Source of the DNA: Paragonimus westermani
Lineage: Eukaryota; Platyhelminthes; Trematoda; Plagiorchiida; Troglotrematidae
Direction: 5' to 3'
Length of the DNA stretch: 64,000 bases
NCBI GenBank assembly: GCA_008508345.1
Contig: QNGE01000937.1
Span: 79,406 to 143,405, forward strand
This document shows, piece after piece, positions 22,001-37,000 of this stretch (its first letter is position 1; every line of letters begins with the position of its first letter). Made by a program: the position numbers and the translations under genes. The notes below the pieces were generated by a model that did no database searches, was not told the DNA's origin, and saw nothing but the letters and a program-made list of their open reading frames with translations.

Positions 22001-25000
22001 ATGTAATGACTGAATCACTCAGCTAAAATTGACCGAGAAAACGGCAGGAACTAGTAAAAAAAAATAACGAAGCGCTGTGAGTGACAAAACTGCACGAACC
22101 AGAAATGCAGATGAGAGTCACGGGAAGATCACCTGCTGACTAAAACAAACAATTTCTTCACAGGATGCTCAGGCTTACATATATAAAAACATATAATAGA
22201 AACCAGTGCGAATTGACACCCACGTGATTACGGATCGATGGCAGCAACCCTAGGCATGTAGTGAGAAGAACACGTTTGTGTTAAGTGTTAAGAAACATTT
22301 GTAACTTTGACTTCATCGTATCACACTAAAGCCCCCGATGGAATGAACATATAACCGTTCCTAAACAGCTATTAATGGAAGGCGAATTTGTTGATTGTAT
22401 GAAGACAAGGGAATGATTCGGCAAGATGGGAAGAAGCATGTCAGCAAAACCACTATGTTTTTATCAGACATTGAAGTGAAACCAAAAAAGAATTACAGAT
22501 CAAACCATTTTGGATAACCTGATTCTGAAGAGTTCGTAAACAACCGAAAGTGGATAGGAAAAGCGAAAACAGAATTAAAACGACAGCTTCAAAGTCTAAG
22601 CGTTCTCAACATGCTAGGCCATCTTTTAACCAATTAGTACGATGCGACTTACGGGTGGAACATCAGCGATGAATGTCAAACGGATTGAATGACAGAGTAA
22701 CTGATCATAAACGTGTGCATTAACGGGGTAAGGAAGAGGACGACAGGTTTTACCAGTGACAGTGAGCTACGAAGCTACGCCAAAATGTTCAAAATCTCCC
22801 TGGCAGACCAGACTATTCACTCTTGACATCTGTAAACTAATTCGGATATGACACCTCGAAAATCCACTTTGGATTACAGTAACATGATCAGCAAGTTGTA
22901 TGATTAAGGTTTCACAGTGTGAGAAAACAGGTAAGCAGTGTGGGTATCAGAGGCTACTAGAGGTTGTGATGAAGTTCATGAGACAAACTCAAGGTTATGT
23001 GATATGATGATGCTTCAAAAAAAACGGAGCTGGAATAAACATTATTTGGTTTCGCAGCGAATAAGAAATAGTACGGCAAAAAGACTGCCTCCAGGATATG
23101 GAGAGAAAAAAACCACTGTAGAAGCCGAGGCACCCAATTAAGGTCGGCTCACCCTAAGCGTATTCTCGAGGGCCGGATGTGATGGTGAACCTGTTTCGCA
23201 TCCGTCCAAGTTTGTGACACCTAATAACCCAGGGCTTTCGTCCACTTGAGTGGTCGATACACCACCGAGTCCCAGTTCTCGTCGAAGCTGAGCCAGGCGG
23301 TTCATGAAGACTTTTGGATCCACGGAATGAGGGTCCTCATTCAGGATATCCATCCGGACAGTGTCCACCAGACCGGGCTGCATACCGTTAGGCTTGAGAG
23401 GAGGAGAAATTTACATACATAAACATATTTAACGTAAAGGTTATTAATTGGCCGACGAAATGTGATGCGTTTTAACCAGTGACGACAACATCCTGGTAAG
23501 TTACTCTTAAAAACTAAGCAAAGATCTTTCCAGCGGTTAAAAGATAATACAAAAGAAATAACAAAAAATACTGACGGATTAAAACAAACATAGATCGAGC
23601 CTTCAGGTAAAGTCACGACTACGGGCATCATATCCGGTGTTGTTTGAACAGGTAATCTGAGGATGACAGGCAACACGATCACGTGATATGGAAGAAGACA
23701 ACGCATTATTGAACAGATGCTACGTCACGGTTGGTGTTGGTGATTTTGTAATAAACCAGTTGCCAGAAACAACACGTTCTCTTTCAGTAGACAGCAACAT
23801 GATCCGATACAGCGATGAGAAATCTAGATCAGTTTGCTTCAACTTCTCGGGTGGGGGTGTGTGGCAAACTAAACCACCGGAATAGATTAAACGGCCTATT
23901 GGATGAGAAGTGTGTAAACAAGAAAACTGACAGAAATGAAGCCATCATAGCGTTACTGTACATTGCCTGAATTTGAATGGGATGAATATGCACATTCACG
24001 GGTGCGTCAGAGCACGTGGCTGAGGTGATGTCAATTCGGACAATTCACCAGCGGTAGTTTCAGTAACTGTGGTATATAGTTTGTATATGTTGAAGTGTAC
24101 AATCTACGTTAGCCCATCACTAGTTAAGTTATCCAGTCCACTTGAAAGTTCACGCTCCAAACCTGAGTTAGTATTACACTGATTTTCGTCCGCCCAGTCG
24201 GTACACGTTCACTTTATTCCGCCTAGTTCGAACTGCCCGAAGCCAAGATTCTCAAACAGTATTACTCGCCGCTAGAGTAGGTGTTCAAGCACACATCAAA
24301 CCTAAGAGACTAACCGGCTTTTTGTCATCGATCCCAAGATAAGCTACACGTAAAAAAAAATTTTACGAGGCCTAAAAATGTTGTCCGTTCTTCGCTATTC
24401 AAGATAGACTACGCGGGCCTACTTCAGGACTAGGCGACGTTGACCAGAGAACACAGGCCGTGAAGTAATCGAGTGTAAGCGATGAGGCAACAAAGGTTTT
24501 GTTTACGCAGACGAAGAGATCACTGCAAAGAACAAGCCTCTTGAGAGATGGGTCCATTTCTCACGCTCTTGTCGATCCCATAAGGTGTGACACGAACGTT
24601 ATAGAAATCGTGGAAGTATTGTGGGATAAGTCGTAAATGGGTAATGCCTATGTGCCTATTAAACAACGGTAATCTTAACGTCATGGCTAGTTGTTCCTGC
24701 GTGCAAAAAACGTTGCTGAGCTGCGCAGTCAGTAGAGCTTCCAAAACTCTAGGTAACCGATGATTTTCATTATGCCTGAATAATAAACTGGGTTTGTGGC
24801 TACATGGTGGCCAACTTGTAACAGACGTACAATAACTGATGGAGAAATTCTGTGAGAATGGTAAACGGTTCGCATGATTACTGTTTTTAGAATACCAGGC
24901 GTTTCATGCCACATGAAATATTAGGCAACATTTGGGTTGAACATCCTCTAGCTGCCCAAACCAAATCAGAAACTATCAAGACAAGCGAGGCCTGAACCCC

Positions 25001-28000
25001 GAACCGAGTGATTGATAATCGGCAAGGAGGACTAAAGCTGTATGCTGCTGTACAAACAGGTTTTTGATAAACAATGCAGTGAATTCAGATCTCTTTCGGC
25101 GAAAACTCACGCACACAAAATAGTGATGTTTACGATAATTGTAGTGGCCTTCAGTGATACAAGGCATGCAGACCAAAGTAAGCTCCAGGAGGCAGGTGCT
25201 AAATACACCTTCTATTGGATAGGTACAATCAATCTTTCAATCTAATCAAATAATCGAAAACAATTTGTGTCGCGAGTCGATTGGAAGTTCAACTTATGAA
25301 AGAACTATTAGACCGACCGTTTCATAATTGTGAACCCGAATACAAAATCTGGAGTCAACCCATTTCATGAAAATTCTGACCGAAAGGTTTACCCAAAAAC
25401 AGATCTAACTAAATCAAGTTAGCAAACGGTCCCAACACATCGCTGTAACCGCAGCCATATTGACTAGTACGGGGACACGCGCATTTGTCAAATCGGTCAG
25501 TTTTATCGTCTCAGTCCATGATCGATACTACTTGTCTGTTCATAAACTTCTCAATGAACGTCTTACTGTCTGAAAGGTATTGCAGAGAACTAGCATGTAT
25601 CAATAAGTGCAAATGAATAAAGTGCGATATTTTTTTAACGGAGAGTAATACTGTAATATCTTTTCGACAAACGATGGATAATAAAAAGCCACATTAATGA
25701 ACAAAACAGATATACAAAATAGCAAAGGGATGACTGAAACCTAACAATTTTCTAATGAAACCTGTGGTGTGTTTTTATGTTTTTCGCAGCATTTATACAT
25801 TCTGACGTAATGTTATACAGCCGTGTTTCCAAAACATTGAGCGCCGTATGACACTTCACATCTTTGTGGTCCTTCTATTGAGCTGTCGAGTTCTATTTCC
25901 TGTCTATGACTTATTTCGCTACTTTATCCATTTTCGTGAAGGCAACTTGGTGCGCCATCGAGATCGACATGGACAGCTCGTTCGAAAATGACAGTTAAAT
26001 TGGGTTACTTTATTCCCTACAAACCTGCATTGTCCTGAAAAATGACATCAGCAGGATGTGAAGACCGTTTAGTTTGGGTAGACCAAAACATTCGCATCAT
26101 ACGGATACATGTGGATACATGTGTGTACTGATCAAACCAGATGGAGTTAAAAGCGTAATATGCATCCTGCAAGAATCGTGTTTGTGCATAAGCTGACCTT
26201 CATAGGACTGTGCAGGTTGCAAGTGCAAATGCTTGACTGTGATTTAGAATCGGTTCTTTCATTTCACCAAAGACATTTCGGAACTATGGGTCCTGGGGTG
26301 ACTAGTTATCTATGCGTGTATGTGTGTATCTGTCTGTCTGACCTTTCTGTTCCTTTGGTGTCGTGGTCAAGCTTTTGCGATGTTTTGGTCCAGAGGGCTG
26401 ATAACTAAGACTTCGATCCTTCCAGGTTCGACCATGTGAGACTGACCAAAAAGAAGCAGCCAGACAGAAAGCAGCTACGTCCATAGGGTGGCATATCACA
26501 TTTCTCACTGCCTGAGTATACAGCAGAGCTATATTTTTGGTTACAACATTGTTATCTTTCGTGTGTGGAGGAGGGGCTTAGAAGAGGCACTGCGATCATC
26601 CAACGATCGACTGTGACCGTCTGCATATTATTCTGTACGATCGAAAAACCCGAGCAGTATACCTACTGTGCACAGCAGTGATCACAGTCACCAACATCAT
26701 ATTCACGTTGCCTCTAGGCCGAGTTAACAGTGCTGCTAGACGACTGAAACTTTTCAGTCATTGGCTCCGGGTAAGGTCCCTTAGGAAAACCCCTCATCCT
26801 GTTGCTTTGCAGATCACGTTTTTGAGTCAGAGACTCAATCTGAGGTCCAACATGTCAATCTGAGACATGCGTGTGGACACCAGACGTTCTCTGTCGGGAC
26901 ACGGAATGTGCGTACGCTGCTGGATAGATGCAGCAGCACAGGATGGCCAGAACGCCGCACCGCACTGATCATCGTGGGACGGAGCCGTTGTGGTATTGAT
27001 GTAGCGGCCTTGATTGAGACAAGGCTTGCAGATCAAGGTAAACTCAGGGAAACAGGTGCTGTGTACACCTTCTACTGGATGTTACTCAACGGACGGGGTT
27101 CGGAAACACGGTGTCTATTTCGCAGTCGCTGACAGTAACAAACGTTTAGTGACTAGCGGACCGCGCGGCATCAGCCTCCGAATCATGTCTATGTACTTGT
27201 AATTCGGTCGAGATAATTCTGCAACAATTCTTAACGTTTATGGCCCAGCGATATGTCACACTGATGGTACAGACGGCCAGTTCTATGGTCAGCCGTCCAA
27301 CACGACCCACTCGGCACCGATGAACGAATGACTGTTTGTTCTAAGTGAATCCAACGTGCGAGTTGGGCGCGATTCATGAACCCGGCCGGGAGTCCTCAGA
27401 CCCCACGGCATTGGTGCAGTCAATAAGAACGGTGATCGTCTGCTCAACCAGTGTGCTACCTACGAGTTGGCCATCACAAGCACCAGATTCCAGCTGGATG
27501 CGAATAATAACACGACAATGACTCATTCACGATGCGGTCATCACCATTTACTTGATTATGTGATTACGTAACAAAGTGATATTCGCGAAGTACTCATCAT
27601 GCGAGTACTGTGCGGGGCTGAATTTACTACGAATCATAGGCTGAGCAGCATTAATTTTTTTATATTCATGTTTGCAAGTCTGCTTATGGTAGATCACCTG
27701 GGCAACGGTAAAAACTAGATGCTGAACGGTTGCAAAACTAAAGACGAGGACTACTTTCCAACCTGCAGTCTGAAAGAGGCTCCCGTACCCACTACCCCAG
27801 GGGTAGGTGGTAAGAATACAAGGAACAGATGAAGGCAACAGCCATCGAGTCGACAGGTATCCAGTGCCAGAAACGTCCTGACCGGTACGGGAGGTAAATG
27901 AGGCAGTTGCTGTTACCACAATGGACCCAGACAATGGAGATAAATGAGTCACGTTCCGGAGTGTCCGCCATCAACTCGCCCAGCAGCCTCTCGGAATCAG

Positions 28001-31000
28001 ATGACTGGCGAAAAAAGCAAGATGAGCTGATGCAGGGTCACACTGATCGTCGACAACACAAGGCGTTCTACGGTTCATTGAAAGCGGTTTTTGGCCCATT
28101 CGCCCAGTCTACTGAAACAGTGATTGAAGAGGACCCCCGCTTTTCGTGCAATCAACCGGAAGACACCGTAAAAGACTGGCATAAGCATTTCGATAGCCTA
28201 CTAAACCGGCCTATTACCGTTGATCGAGAGACCGTTAATGACCCCTCCACAACAAAATGTTTAGGTTTCACTTGATGTCGTCCCAGATTTAGCACAAAAC
28301 CATTGGAGAACTGCGAAATGGGAAGACTGCAGGTGAAGATGGATTACTAACCTATAAAGCATAACGGCTCAGTTTCGGAACGTTTCCTGCTGCAGTTGGT
28401 TCACTCCATCCGGGGGTGGGAAACAGCCCCACAGGAGTATAACAGGAGCCCTGATCGTACTCCTGTTTGAAGGTAAGATTAGCGAGCGAAGCATCGACAG
28501 TTATCGAGACATCATTTTACTGAGTTATGGCGGAAGGGTCATAGCAAGAATTTTCCTGAACCGACTCAGTGTAGAAGTTTTGGAGACCAGTGTTCCCGAG
28601 TGACAATGGAGATTTCGGGAGCGTCGCAGTATGGTTGTCATGGTGTTCCTTGCTCGACAGGTCCAGGAGAAGTGCTGTGAATACAACCAGCTCTTGAGTG
28701 CCCTTTTTGGATTTCACGATGGTGTTTCACTCTCAGAGCTACAGGCCATTGCGGATGATACCTGGTCAATGTAGATGTTCAAGTTAGTTCAATTTAATCA
28801 GAAAACAGAGGGATGCTGATACTAATCCGGCAAGTGTGTCCCAGGAATTCTTGACTGTGTTGAGTGAAGACGATGGGATTGAAACCTAAGCATATTGCAT
28901 GAAACGAGAGCCATGTCCTTGTGATATGGAACGCGTAAGTGTGAGAATTACTTTGCGGGGATAGTATATGCCTCTGCGGTGATGACATAACATACATGTT
29001 GATAGAAGAATCTGCATCCTCTCACGATCCAAAATAACTAATTCTCCAATATCCGCTACTGAGCGTGCATCGCAAGTCAATTATCTATCACTGTTCATCA
29101 TGCCAGAATACACATACTTTTAAGGGTCATTTCAGCGTCGTCTTCACTCAGAGTAGAGTTTTTGCATATAAGGGGTCACACACACCCAACGAGATGTCCA
29201 CCAGATGTGAGTCCTCACCTAGTTGGAACAACGAAATCTGAACTTCCGGCAAGTCGGCCAAGGACCGTAACGGGGCTCGTCGTATGACTCTTGTGAAGAT
29301 GTCCAGGATAAGCAACAGGTTCCACTCCGAACAGATCGTTGTTGTGTTAGACGACTGCGACAGATTGCCTCGTTCAGGCAAAATGGAGGACCATAATTCC
29401 TTGTCACTGTTCATAGGTGGAGGGTGATTTTCGATAAAAAGACTGACAAGCAACGACCTCTGAAAGTAGATGTCATTTTCACAAGCGAATTACTTCAGAA
29501 GCTAAAAGTTGTCCCAAGCGGCACGATGAAAGTGGAACTAACGTACTGTCATTGTTTGTGTTCGTTGAACAGGACAATGGATGTTGATTTCCCCTGGATT
29601 ATCAATCCACTAACGCAGCAACTACATTTCAGAGTGTGTCTCCCTGACTGTTCATTCTCACACGTCGTGTGCACGCATCAGGATGACGAGTGCCAATAAG
29701 TACCCACAGAGTGGTCTTATGGTGGCAACCTTCTGTCTTAATACATCAAGAATCATCAACGTCGGCGCCAGTTTTGAGCCGTATCAATGGGTACAGTGGT
29801 TAGGGATGCTATTGACCTCAAAACTGCACACTAGCAAGCAAGTGGAAGTGCGTGAAGAAGTAATAAGCAAAAAGGATAGAGCTTCATAGAGAGCTCAACA
29901 GCGATACGGATGCAAGGTCGTCATTAACAATCACATAATGCTGTGCACAAAGCTCTTTCCAGCCGGCAGTATGGGTGATCGCGAACTTCTTTGAACAGCT
30001 TGAGAAATTTGGCAGGCGGAACATACCAACAGATTGAACAGCGGTATGGTCAAAGCATTCATAAACCGTGACCATGTTAATATCTAGTCGTCTTGTGGTT
30101 TCCTCCAACCATCAGCAACCATACCGATTAAGGTACAGTGCAACAGACACCCTGTTGACAAGACCTAATCAGCGTAGACTGTGCGTTTTTAGCGCCTATG
30201 CTATCCGCCGCGTACCAGCACAGCCCCCCATTACGTGCCAGCGGAAGGTCGCACTGTTCATACTGTCAGCCCACTTGTTGCAATCCAGATGAAGAGGATT
30301 ATCGAACGCCGAGAGTACACGTGCAGCTTTTGCATGAGTGGGCCAGGTCTCTAAGTCACAGTAAGAGAGAATATACACAAGCAATGCATATTTCTCTATA
30401 CTTGACAGTTAAGGGGAAACTGGTGATAAACAGCCTCTCACTGACAAAGCGTGTATAAGCTCAACTAGTTTGGTACAAAATACGCACGTTTTGTGACTCC
30501 ATGTGATCAAATTATCCAAAAGATATTCGGTGCGCTTATAGCTCCATTGATTCACGGAAGTGAGGTTACCAGCGATAGTTATAGGTTACAGACAAAACTG
30601 AACATCATTCAGCATTGAGATCCCAAGGAGAAACTTACCGTTCCAGAAGGTGGCATATGTGAACGATCCGTGTCCCCGGCAGCACTGCCTGATTTAGTTT
30701 GCCGAGCACGCTCCACTGCAATATTCTTAAGCGCTTGCCTGATATAGGTCTGGAAAAATTGACTGGTTTTGGTCAGGAACACGCTGAGATCGACTTCCGG
30801 ATACATTTGGGTGAAGTCGTACAATTCTTCCAAACCCTGAGAAGTACAGGATACGAAGGCGATATGGACAGACACAGATGATTCGCATGGCAAAAAAAAT
30901 ACACATATTATTAGGAATGAAACAACCAAATGATCTGGATAACTAACGAAGCACAAAAAACAGCTTAATCAATACCGATAACATGAAGATCTTCCAGGTG

Positions 31001-34000
31001 GAATACAGTACCAGTGGAATTTCAGAATAATTGCATCAGATGACGATGGAATGTTAGAAATAAACAATACTAACACCTGGGCACACTTAGACATGAAGGA
31101 CGAGAAATAATTGTTGACAACGTAGGGAGTTTGTATCGAAGTTTGTACGCACGTCTATCTAATTACGAGTTACTGCTATCGGAAAGTCATTAGGAAAACT
31201 ATCAAAAGTTATGATGCTAAAACATCTGTGAAGTTCCTCTTCAGAAACAAATGGCATGGTTCCAATCTGAATGTAAAAATATGACCAAACTGGAAGCCTT
31301 GTTCACAGAGTGCATGAAGCCACTGTAAGGCCAGTCTAAAGTATGAGATATCCCTGGCCCACCTCCAAAATTAGAAAACCAAATCAATTACAGAACTGTA
31401 AAGTAACACCAAACACAATGTTTCATGCAGGTGTTCCCAACACCCAAAGCTACATCATATCTAACACTACACTCTATGCATATAAAAGAATGACTTTCCA
31501 GCTTTTCTGCACAAATACATTCTCAATAAACGAAGGACAATACATTAGATGGGCTCGTCACACACTAACACTCATGAATCTCATGGTTTTTGACTATTTC
31601 ATAATACGTGAAAATTTCGCAGTTAAAAAGGTTTCTGACACAACTTACTCTCTCTATTCTAATCGCTCCCATATACTTCCATATCATCCAATGAAAACAT
31701 TTATTTACGCGCAGCCCATCCTCTTCTGTTATTCCTTAGTTGGTTTGACTTCCGTACAAATCGTGCATCTTTACGCTTAAATTAATTAACTCGTTTTGAT
31801 CAGTCCCAATTGTGGTTACCACAAATTATTTATAATAACATTCACACAGCAAACGACTATTACTCGCGTTGCACAAAGCATTCGCACTGGTTTAGCGGAC
31901 TTTCTATCTGTTGAAGGTGAGGGTATGCAAAAAGTTGCAACTGAAACTCTCGGGGTGTATAATATGTGTTACTGACTTGACCTGACTTGATTTATAGTGA
32001 AGGCTGAGGGTAATCAAAAAGTTGCCATCATATGAACTAAAATCACCGCACAAAGTATAAGGAGGTGTGTCGTGAAAGATCTACTGAAAATGAGCAAAAA
32101 TACACCAACTTTATTCAGTGCACGGAAATGAGAAAAAACGCAAATGTGGGTGAGAAATGATTATAATGTATCTTACTACTGATATTGATGGTGTCCATCG
32201 GAACTCAAGAGGATGAACTAACGTTTCGATTGTGCCATCAGCAACACGGCAATCACAAAAAGGCAAGACAAGTAGCCGACCCATGAAAATGTTGGAATAA
32301 ATGGAACCAATGGTCAGATGACCAGACAGGTCTAGAAGGTTGTCAATACAACCTCGATGCGGACGGTCAGGAAGATGGATGACAAATGAAAAAGAAGATC
32401 CTCTGGTCCACCCCGAATATGATAGTGAGTACCGTTCATCCGGAAGAAACACCGAAACTTCAAGCAAGCACATGGAGGGGGTGTAGCAGTCCTTTAACCA
32501 TGTGCTAACTCGAATATCCTTGCTGATCGAGTCTTACACGTTCAGATAACTCAGAAATGATTGCTAGAACGAAGTCCTCTTCAGAAATGCAAAAAATTTT
32601 CAGGATCCCTATTACGGGACATGTTATTGGCAGACTTACGAAATGAACGAAAATACTTAACTATAATCCAATATAGAGGCATCTCCTTGATAGTTTAAGG
32701 TAGGTGTCTCTCAGGAGAAACAAGACTTAATAACACAGAATGAAAAGCAGACGGCGGTGAGACACTTCTTGTCTTTAGAATACATAATGGGAGTGTTAAA
32801 TTCCTACAAGACAATGCTGCACACGTTTATCCCACCTCTCTTCAAACTGCGATTGCTATCCCACAAAACCAAATGGTTAGATGAGTCTGTGTACCCCGTA
32901 TCTACTTTTGATGGAGAGAAAACAAGTGACAAACGCAAGAAGAGGGCGTAGAAAGGCATTGTTGTGAAGATGGTAGAAAAGGAACAGTAGAATTGTAAAA
33001 TCCCGGGGAAACGAATCACAGTGAAGACTCAATTCACTTTTGAAAGGGGATGCACGGCGTAAAAACTTAAATCCTTGACATTTTCATCCAGAAAGTCACT
33101 GTACAAAGTGACTTTATAAGTACCAAGCAGTTATTTTACAATCGCTCATTAGTGTCGGTTTAGTTATACATAGACAGTAGAAGCGTGTCATCATGCTTCT
33201 AAGCATTTTCATAGGCTAAAAACTGACCCAAGGAATTGTTTACTGAACCAAATCCATGGCAAGGTACGAAAACAGAACAACGAACGGGAACACTATTTTG
33301 CATGGCTGACAGATACCCGCTGACGTTTGGTAGCACAATAGTATTATTCACCTTGATTACACATCCTATCTAGTGTATACACACAGTTTCAATAGTCTCT
33401 CCTATTTTCTCGTCTTCCTGATGTTAAGATCTGCCGAATAGTTTCCGAGCTTACGGGTCGTGCTATACTACTCGTAAACGAGGGTACACGTTGTACAACT
33501 GTAGTCGACTCAAACGACGGTGGTCAGTGGTATGACGACCGTTCCAAAGGTTTTCAGCCTCATTCAATGCATTTGTATAACGAGTAGTCTATTTTTAGAC
33601 AGTGATTAGGCCTCGATCTAAGAGTATTAGACAAAAGTGTAAATAACGTGCATGGTAAATTTGAAAATTATATTTGTAAATATTTCGAGACCAACAGGAT
33701 AACAATTCACACATGAATTCATCCAGAAAAGTACGGGAAAAACTTTAGGGTTTATGATACAAATCAGCGCAATCGTACTCAATCAGTGATCCCCAAGGAT
33801 CACGAACATTGATTACTTACACGAAATTCAATTTACAAAATAAAGACGCAATAACGTGTTTAAAAAAAATTTATACGTAAAATCGAGGTTTTCTTCAAAA
33901 ACGTCATCATTAACCGTCTTACTTGAGTAAAGTTGGTCTTTATCGGTCATTTTTATTGTGAAAAGTGATAGTCACAAGTTTGACCAGAATCACTACTCAC

Positions 34001-37000
34001 TTGTTCAGGTTGTTTGGAGCCGACCTTCTTGAAAATCTCTGTCAGCCGCTCTCGGGTTGCAGCAGATGGAAGCATGGGCTATGCGTGAGGAGGGAGAAGA
34101 AGAAGAAATACTTTTGAAAGCTGCGGATGTCGCGAAAACAAAGCGGATCGGGCCAGACCGGAAAAAATCGAATGATTTAAACAATCATCAGAAAAATATC
34201 GGACAAAATTGTTTTCAGTGGTTTATCATCAAGTCGAAGAGAACACAATTATAACGAAACTTTCAAAGGTAACTATTATGGACAGAAACTAAGAAAGGAT
34301 AGGTTCCTGAGATCAGACAAATGGACATCAAGTAGACATTAGTATACCACCAGAACGAGTTCTCACAGGTTAAAGAGGTGGCAGGAGAACTAAACGTTTT
34401 AAGCATACTCGATTGCATTTCCTTCAACTTCACTCAGATGGTATTTACAGTCAAAGGGAAAAGTGACTGTTTTGTTTTAACCAGTTGTTTCTTGCATGAT
34501 CAGACATCTATCCATACACACCGCCCAGTTCGACTCGATGGCGGAATAAACATCAGGTTGATGTGAGACACCGTATGAATACGACTAATGCGTCCCACTC
34601 TACTTACCAGGTAAAAAGCAACCAACCAAGAACAGTAAGATAATGAACTGTGAACATAGCTGAAACTATCGGAGTTCATCCGTGCGATTCGCAACTGTTG
34701 CGTCTTGAGATCACATCCTAATGAAACAAGAGCCACAATTCGAGTGACATCTTGTTAAAGCACCATAGTGGTTTACCGCTTCTCACAAACCCATTCCCTT
34801 ATTATCCAAAGTTTCCATATGTATAGAAGGTACTTAATCGACGGTGAAGTAGTTTGCTATATGCTTAAGATTACCAACGAACAACTCTACATAAACGACC
34901 ATTCCTTGGGAACCAATTAAACGAGCACAGACTGTCCCAAATGCGTTGAAGTATATACTGCTGAACAGCTGTCGGATGTCTATGCTGTATACGATAATGA
35001 ACAGCGTTAAGTGAATCGAATGCACGTCACAGAAATCAAGTCAGATAACAAAATGAGAAAGCCTTAACAAGCTGCAAACGATCAGCTGTCAACACGCACA
35101 GCGGTTACAGAGTTGTTCATTCTATACTTTCGCTCAGTTTGCTAAAACGGATGATTACTCGAGCGCCTTCATTATAATGACTGCAGGCCGAGTTCGGTTG
35201 GGTGGGGGATTGCAGCGTGAAAAACGTTGTCCATACATGTACTGGTTCGATAAAAAATTGGCGAAAATATTGAGGAGATTTGGGTGTGGCTGGAGAGTGT
35301 ATCGTGGGATTCATAGGAAAATTACGGACTGGAAGAAGCTGACAGTCCTTGTGTAAAGTTGAGTATGAGCAGGGCAATTAATTGACAAAATGGAAGGCGG
35401 TATAGGCTTTCGGTTCCAGAAGTTTAACAGACTTCAGCACCAAGCAACAATAAACGGCATATATATACATATGACCAGTGGAGTGAAGTAAGGGAAACAT
35501 TAAATGAGGTAAAGAGGACAGGACCAGACTGGTTGTTGTACACATAAAGCTGGCCTTAGACAGCCGATTGCCTCAGTGGAGCGCGGATTGGTGACGCATT
35601 GAAATCTTGAATATAGACCAGAGACTAGTCCAATAACCTGTGGCGGAAGACGAAACCGACAAGTCGCGTAAAGCCGAGAAAAATGAATTGGGCCAAGCAA
35701 TCACGTTGTGAACCTTCCCCGGCAACTGTTCTTTCAACACATTGAGCTCCCTTTAACCAGTTCACCAAGAGAGCAAGAAGACATATATTGCGAGATGTAC
35801 GCACTTTGTTTATTCTCAACTGCTCTTTCATCCTAGAGTTCAGGTATCATCGGTGCTACTGACGTGACTTCCACCAAAGTTGCATACATGTAATAGATGT
35901 GACAAATTGAACATGTAGTGAGAGGTTGAGCATACATTCACTCCACCGCTATGCTTCTGATGGCCAAGCTTGGTGTTCTGCATGGGTGTGTCAAACCTGT
36001 ACTTAAAGCCACCAAGGGATGACGCTGTCACGACGGACCCCAGAAAGATGTCCCAGACTTGACATACCCAGGTTCTGACGGAGTTGTTCTCCGTAAGCCG
36101 AATGAGCCATTCAATGTTGTGAATTTAGCGGATTAACATTGAGATCGATGGTTCCGTCGGGCAGAAGCAAATTTTTTAGCGATTGATGGGAGTGAGGGGG
36201 GATTCTATATGCCAAGAATAAGCCTACCCTATTGTGCCGATAACTCAATGAAATTTGTTCCAGATTATATAGTCTACAGATTATATAGAAAAGGCAGTGA
36301 GTGTGGTGCCACAGCCCGCCAAGTGGCCTCAAGTTGTATCCCTTTAACACAACATGAAAATTGCAAGCCTGGAATGTTGGTTCTAGACAACAATGCACCA
36401 ATGGGTAAGACAAAATCGGGAAACAACATGAGTGAAAGGCCCCCAACGGCCTAGTGGGTAACCTACACATAGAATTAGGTCGCCTTCGTTATTGACGCAC
36501 AATTGGAGAGCAGGCCCAAGCCATTTAAAACAATTTGTATATCCCATCTACTGGAAGTGGCACCTGATTTTTCACCATTAAGAAGGCACACAGTGCAGTG
36601 TGTGTGAAGGGGATGCAATGATTTGTGATCAGTTGTACTCAACGGATTCATGTTGCCTTTAGTCCTGCGATTTTAAAGGTTCAAATCTTCCTGCAGCTTA
36701 AAACTCCAAATAACACTGTACGTCAAATTGTAATGTCATCAGCATATATAGCGGTGTGGAGTTGACGGGCTGTAGAATCCTAGGCACGAATAAAACGAAC
36801 AGAAAGGGGCCTAGTATGAAAACTTGTAGCATACCGCCGATCAGCAAATGTACTGTTCACCTTGACATTAAAGCACACGTACTAGCTGACCGGAATCAAC
36901 AGCTCAGAAAAGTGAAAATTTATTCGACGCTACAACCTGAAATTATTCATACACACGGTTGCGCCTCAGTGAAAGGAAACCTGCTGTTTCGAAAACATAA

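Larger units (their letters stand above)
19069..23152 (-). other. CKAP5-like intron, 4.1 kb, with duplicated repeat
   Basis: GT-AG intron between the last two exons. It contains the two diverged copies of an unnamed repeat listed at 19385 and 20940. No other gene or transposon domain recognised. Confidence 0.7.
23393..30638 (-). other. CKAP5-like intron, 7.2 kb, with LINE relics
   Basis: GT-AG intron. It carries a short LINE endonuclease scrap (25100-25230) and a long LINE relic (26850-28790), both opposite in orientation to the host gene. 28800-30600 contains overlapping short frames without domains. Confidence 0.7.

Noticed and set aside
29148..29453. 101-codon minus-strand frame beside overlapping frames
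   Set aside because: Three frames are open at once, suggesting composition rather than coding, and no homology was recognised.
31343..31780. 145-codon plus-strand open frame in the 3.2-kb intron
   Set aside because: No recognisable motif and antisense to a spliced gene in AT-rich DNA; a frame of this length is expected occasionally in 64 kb.
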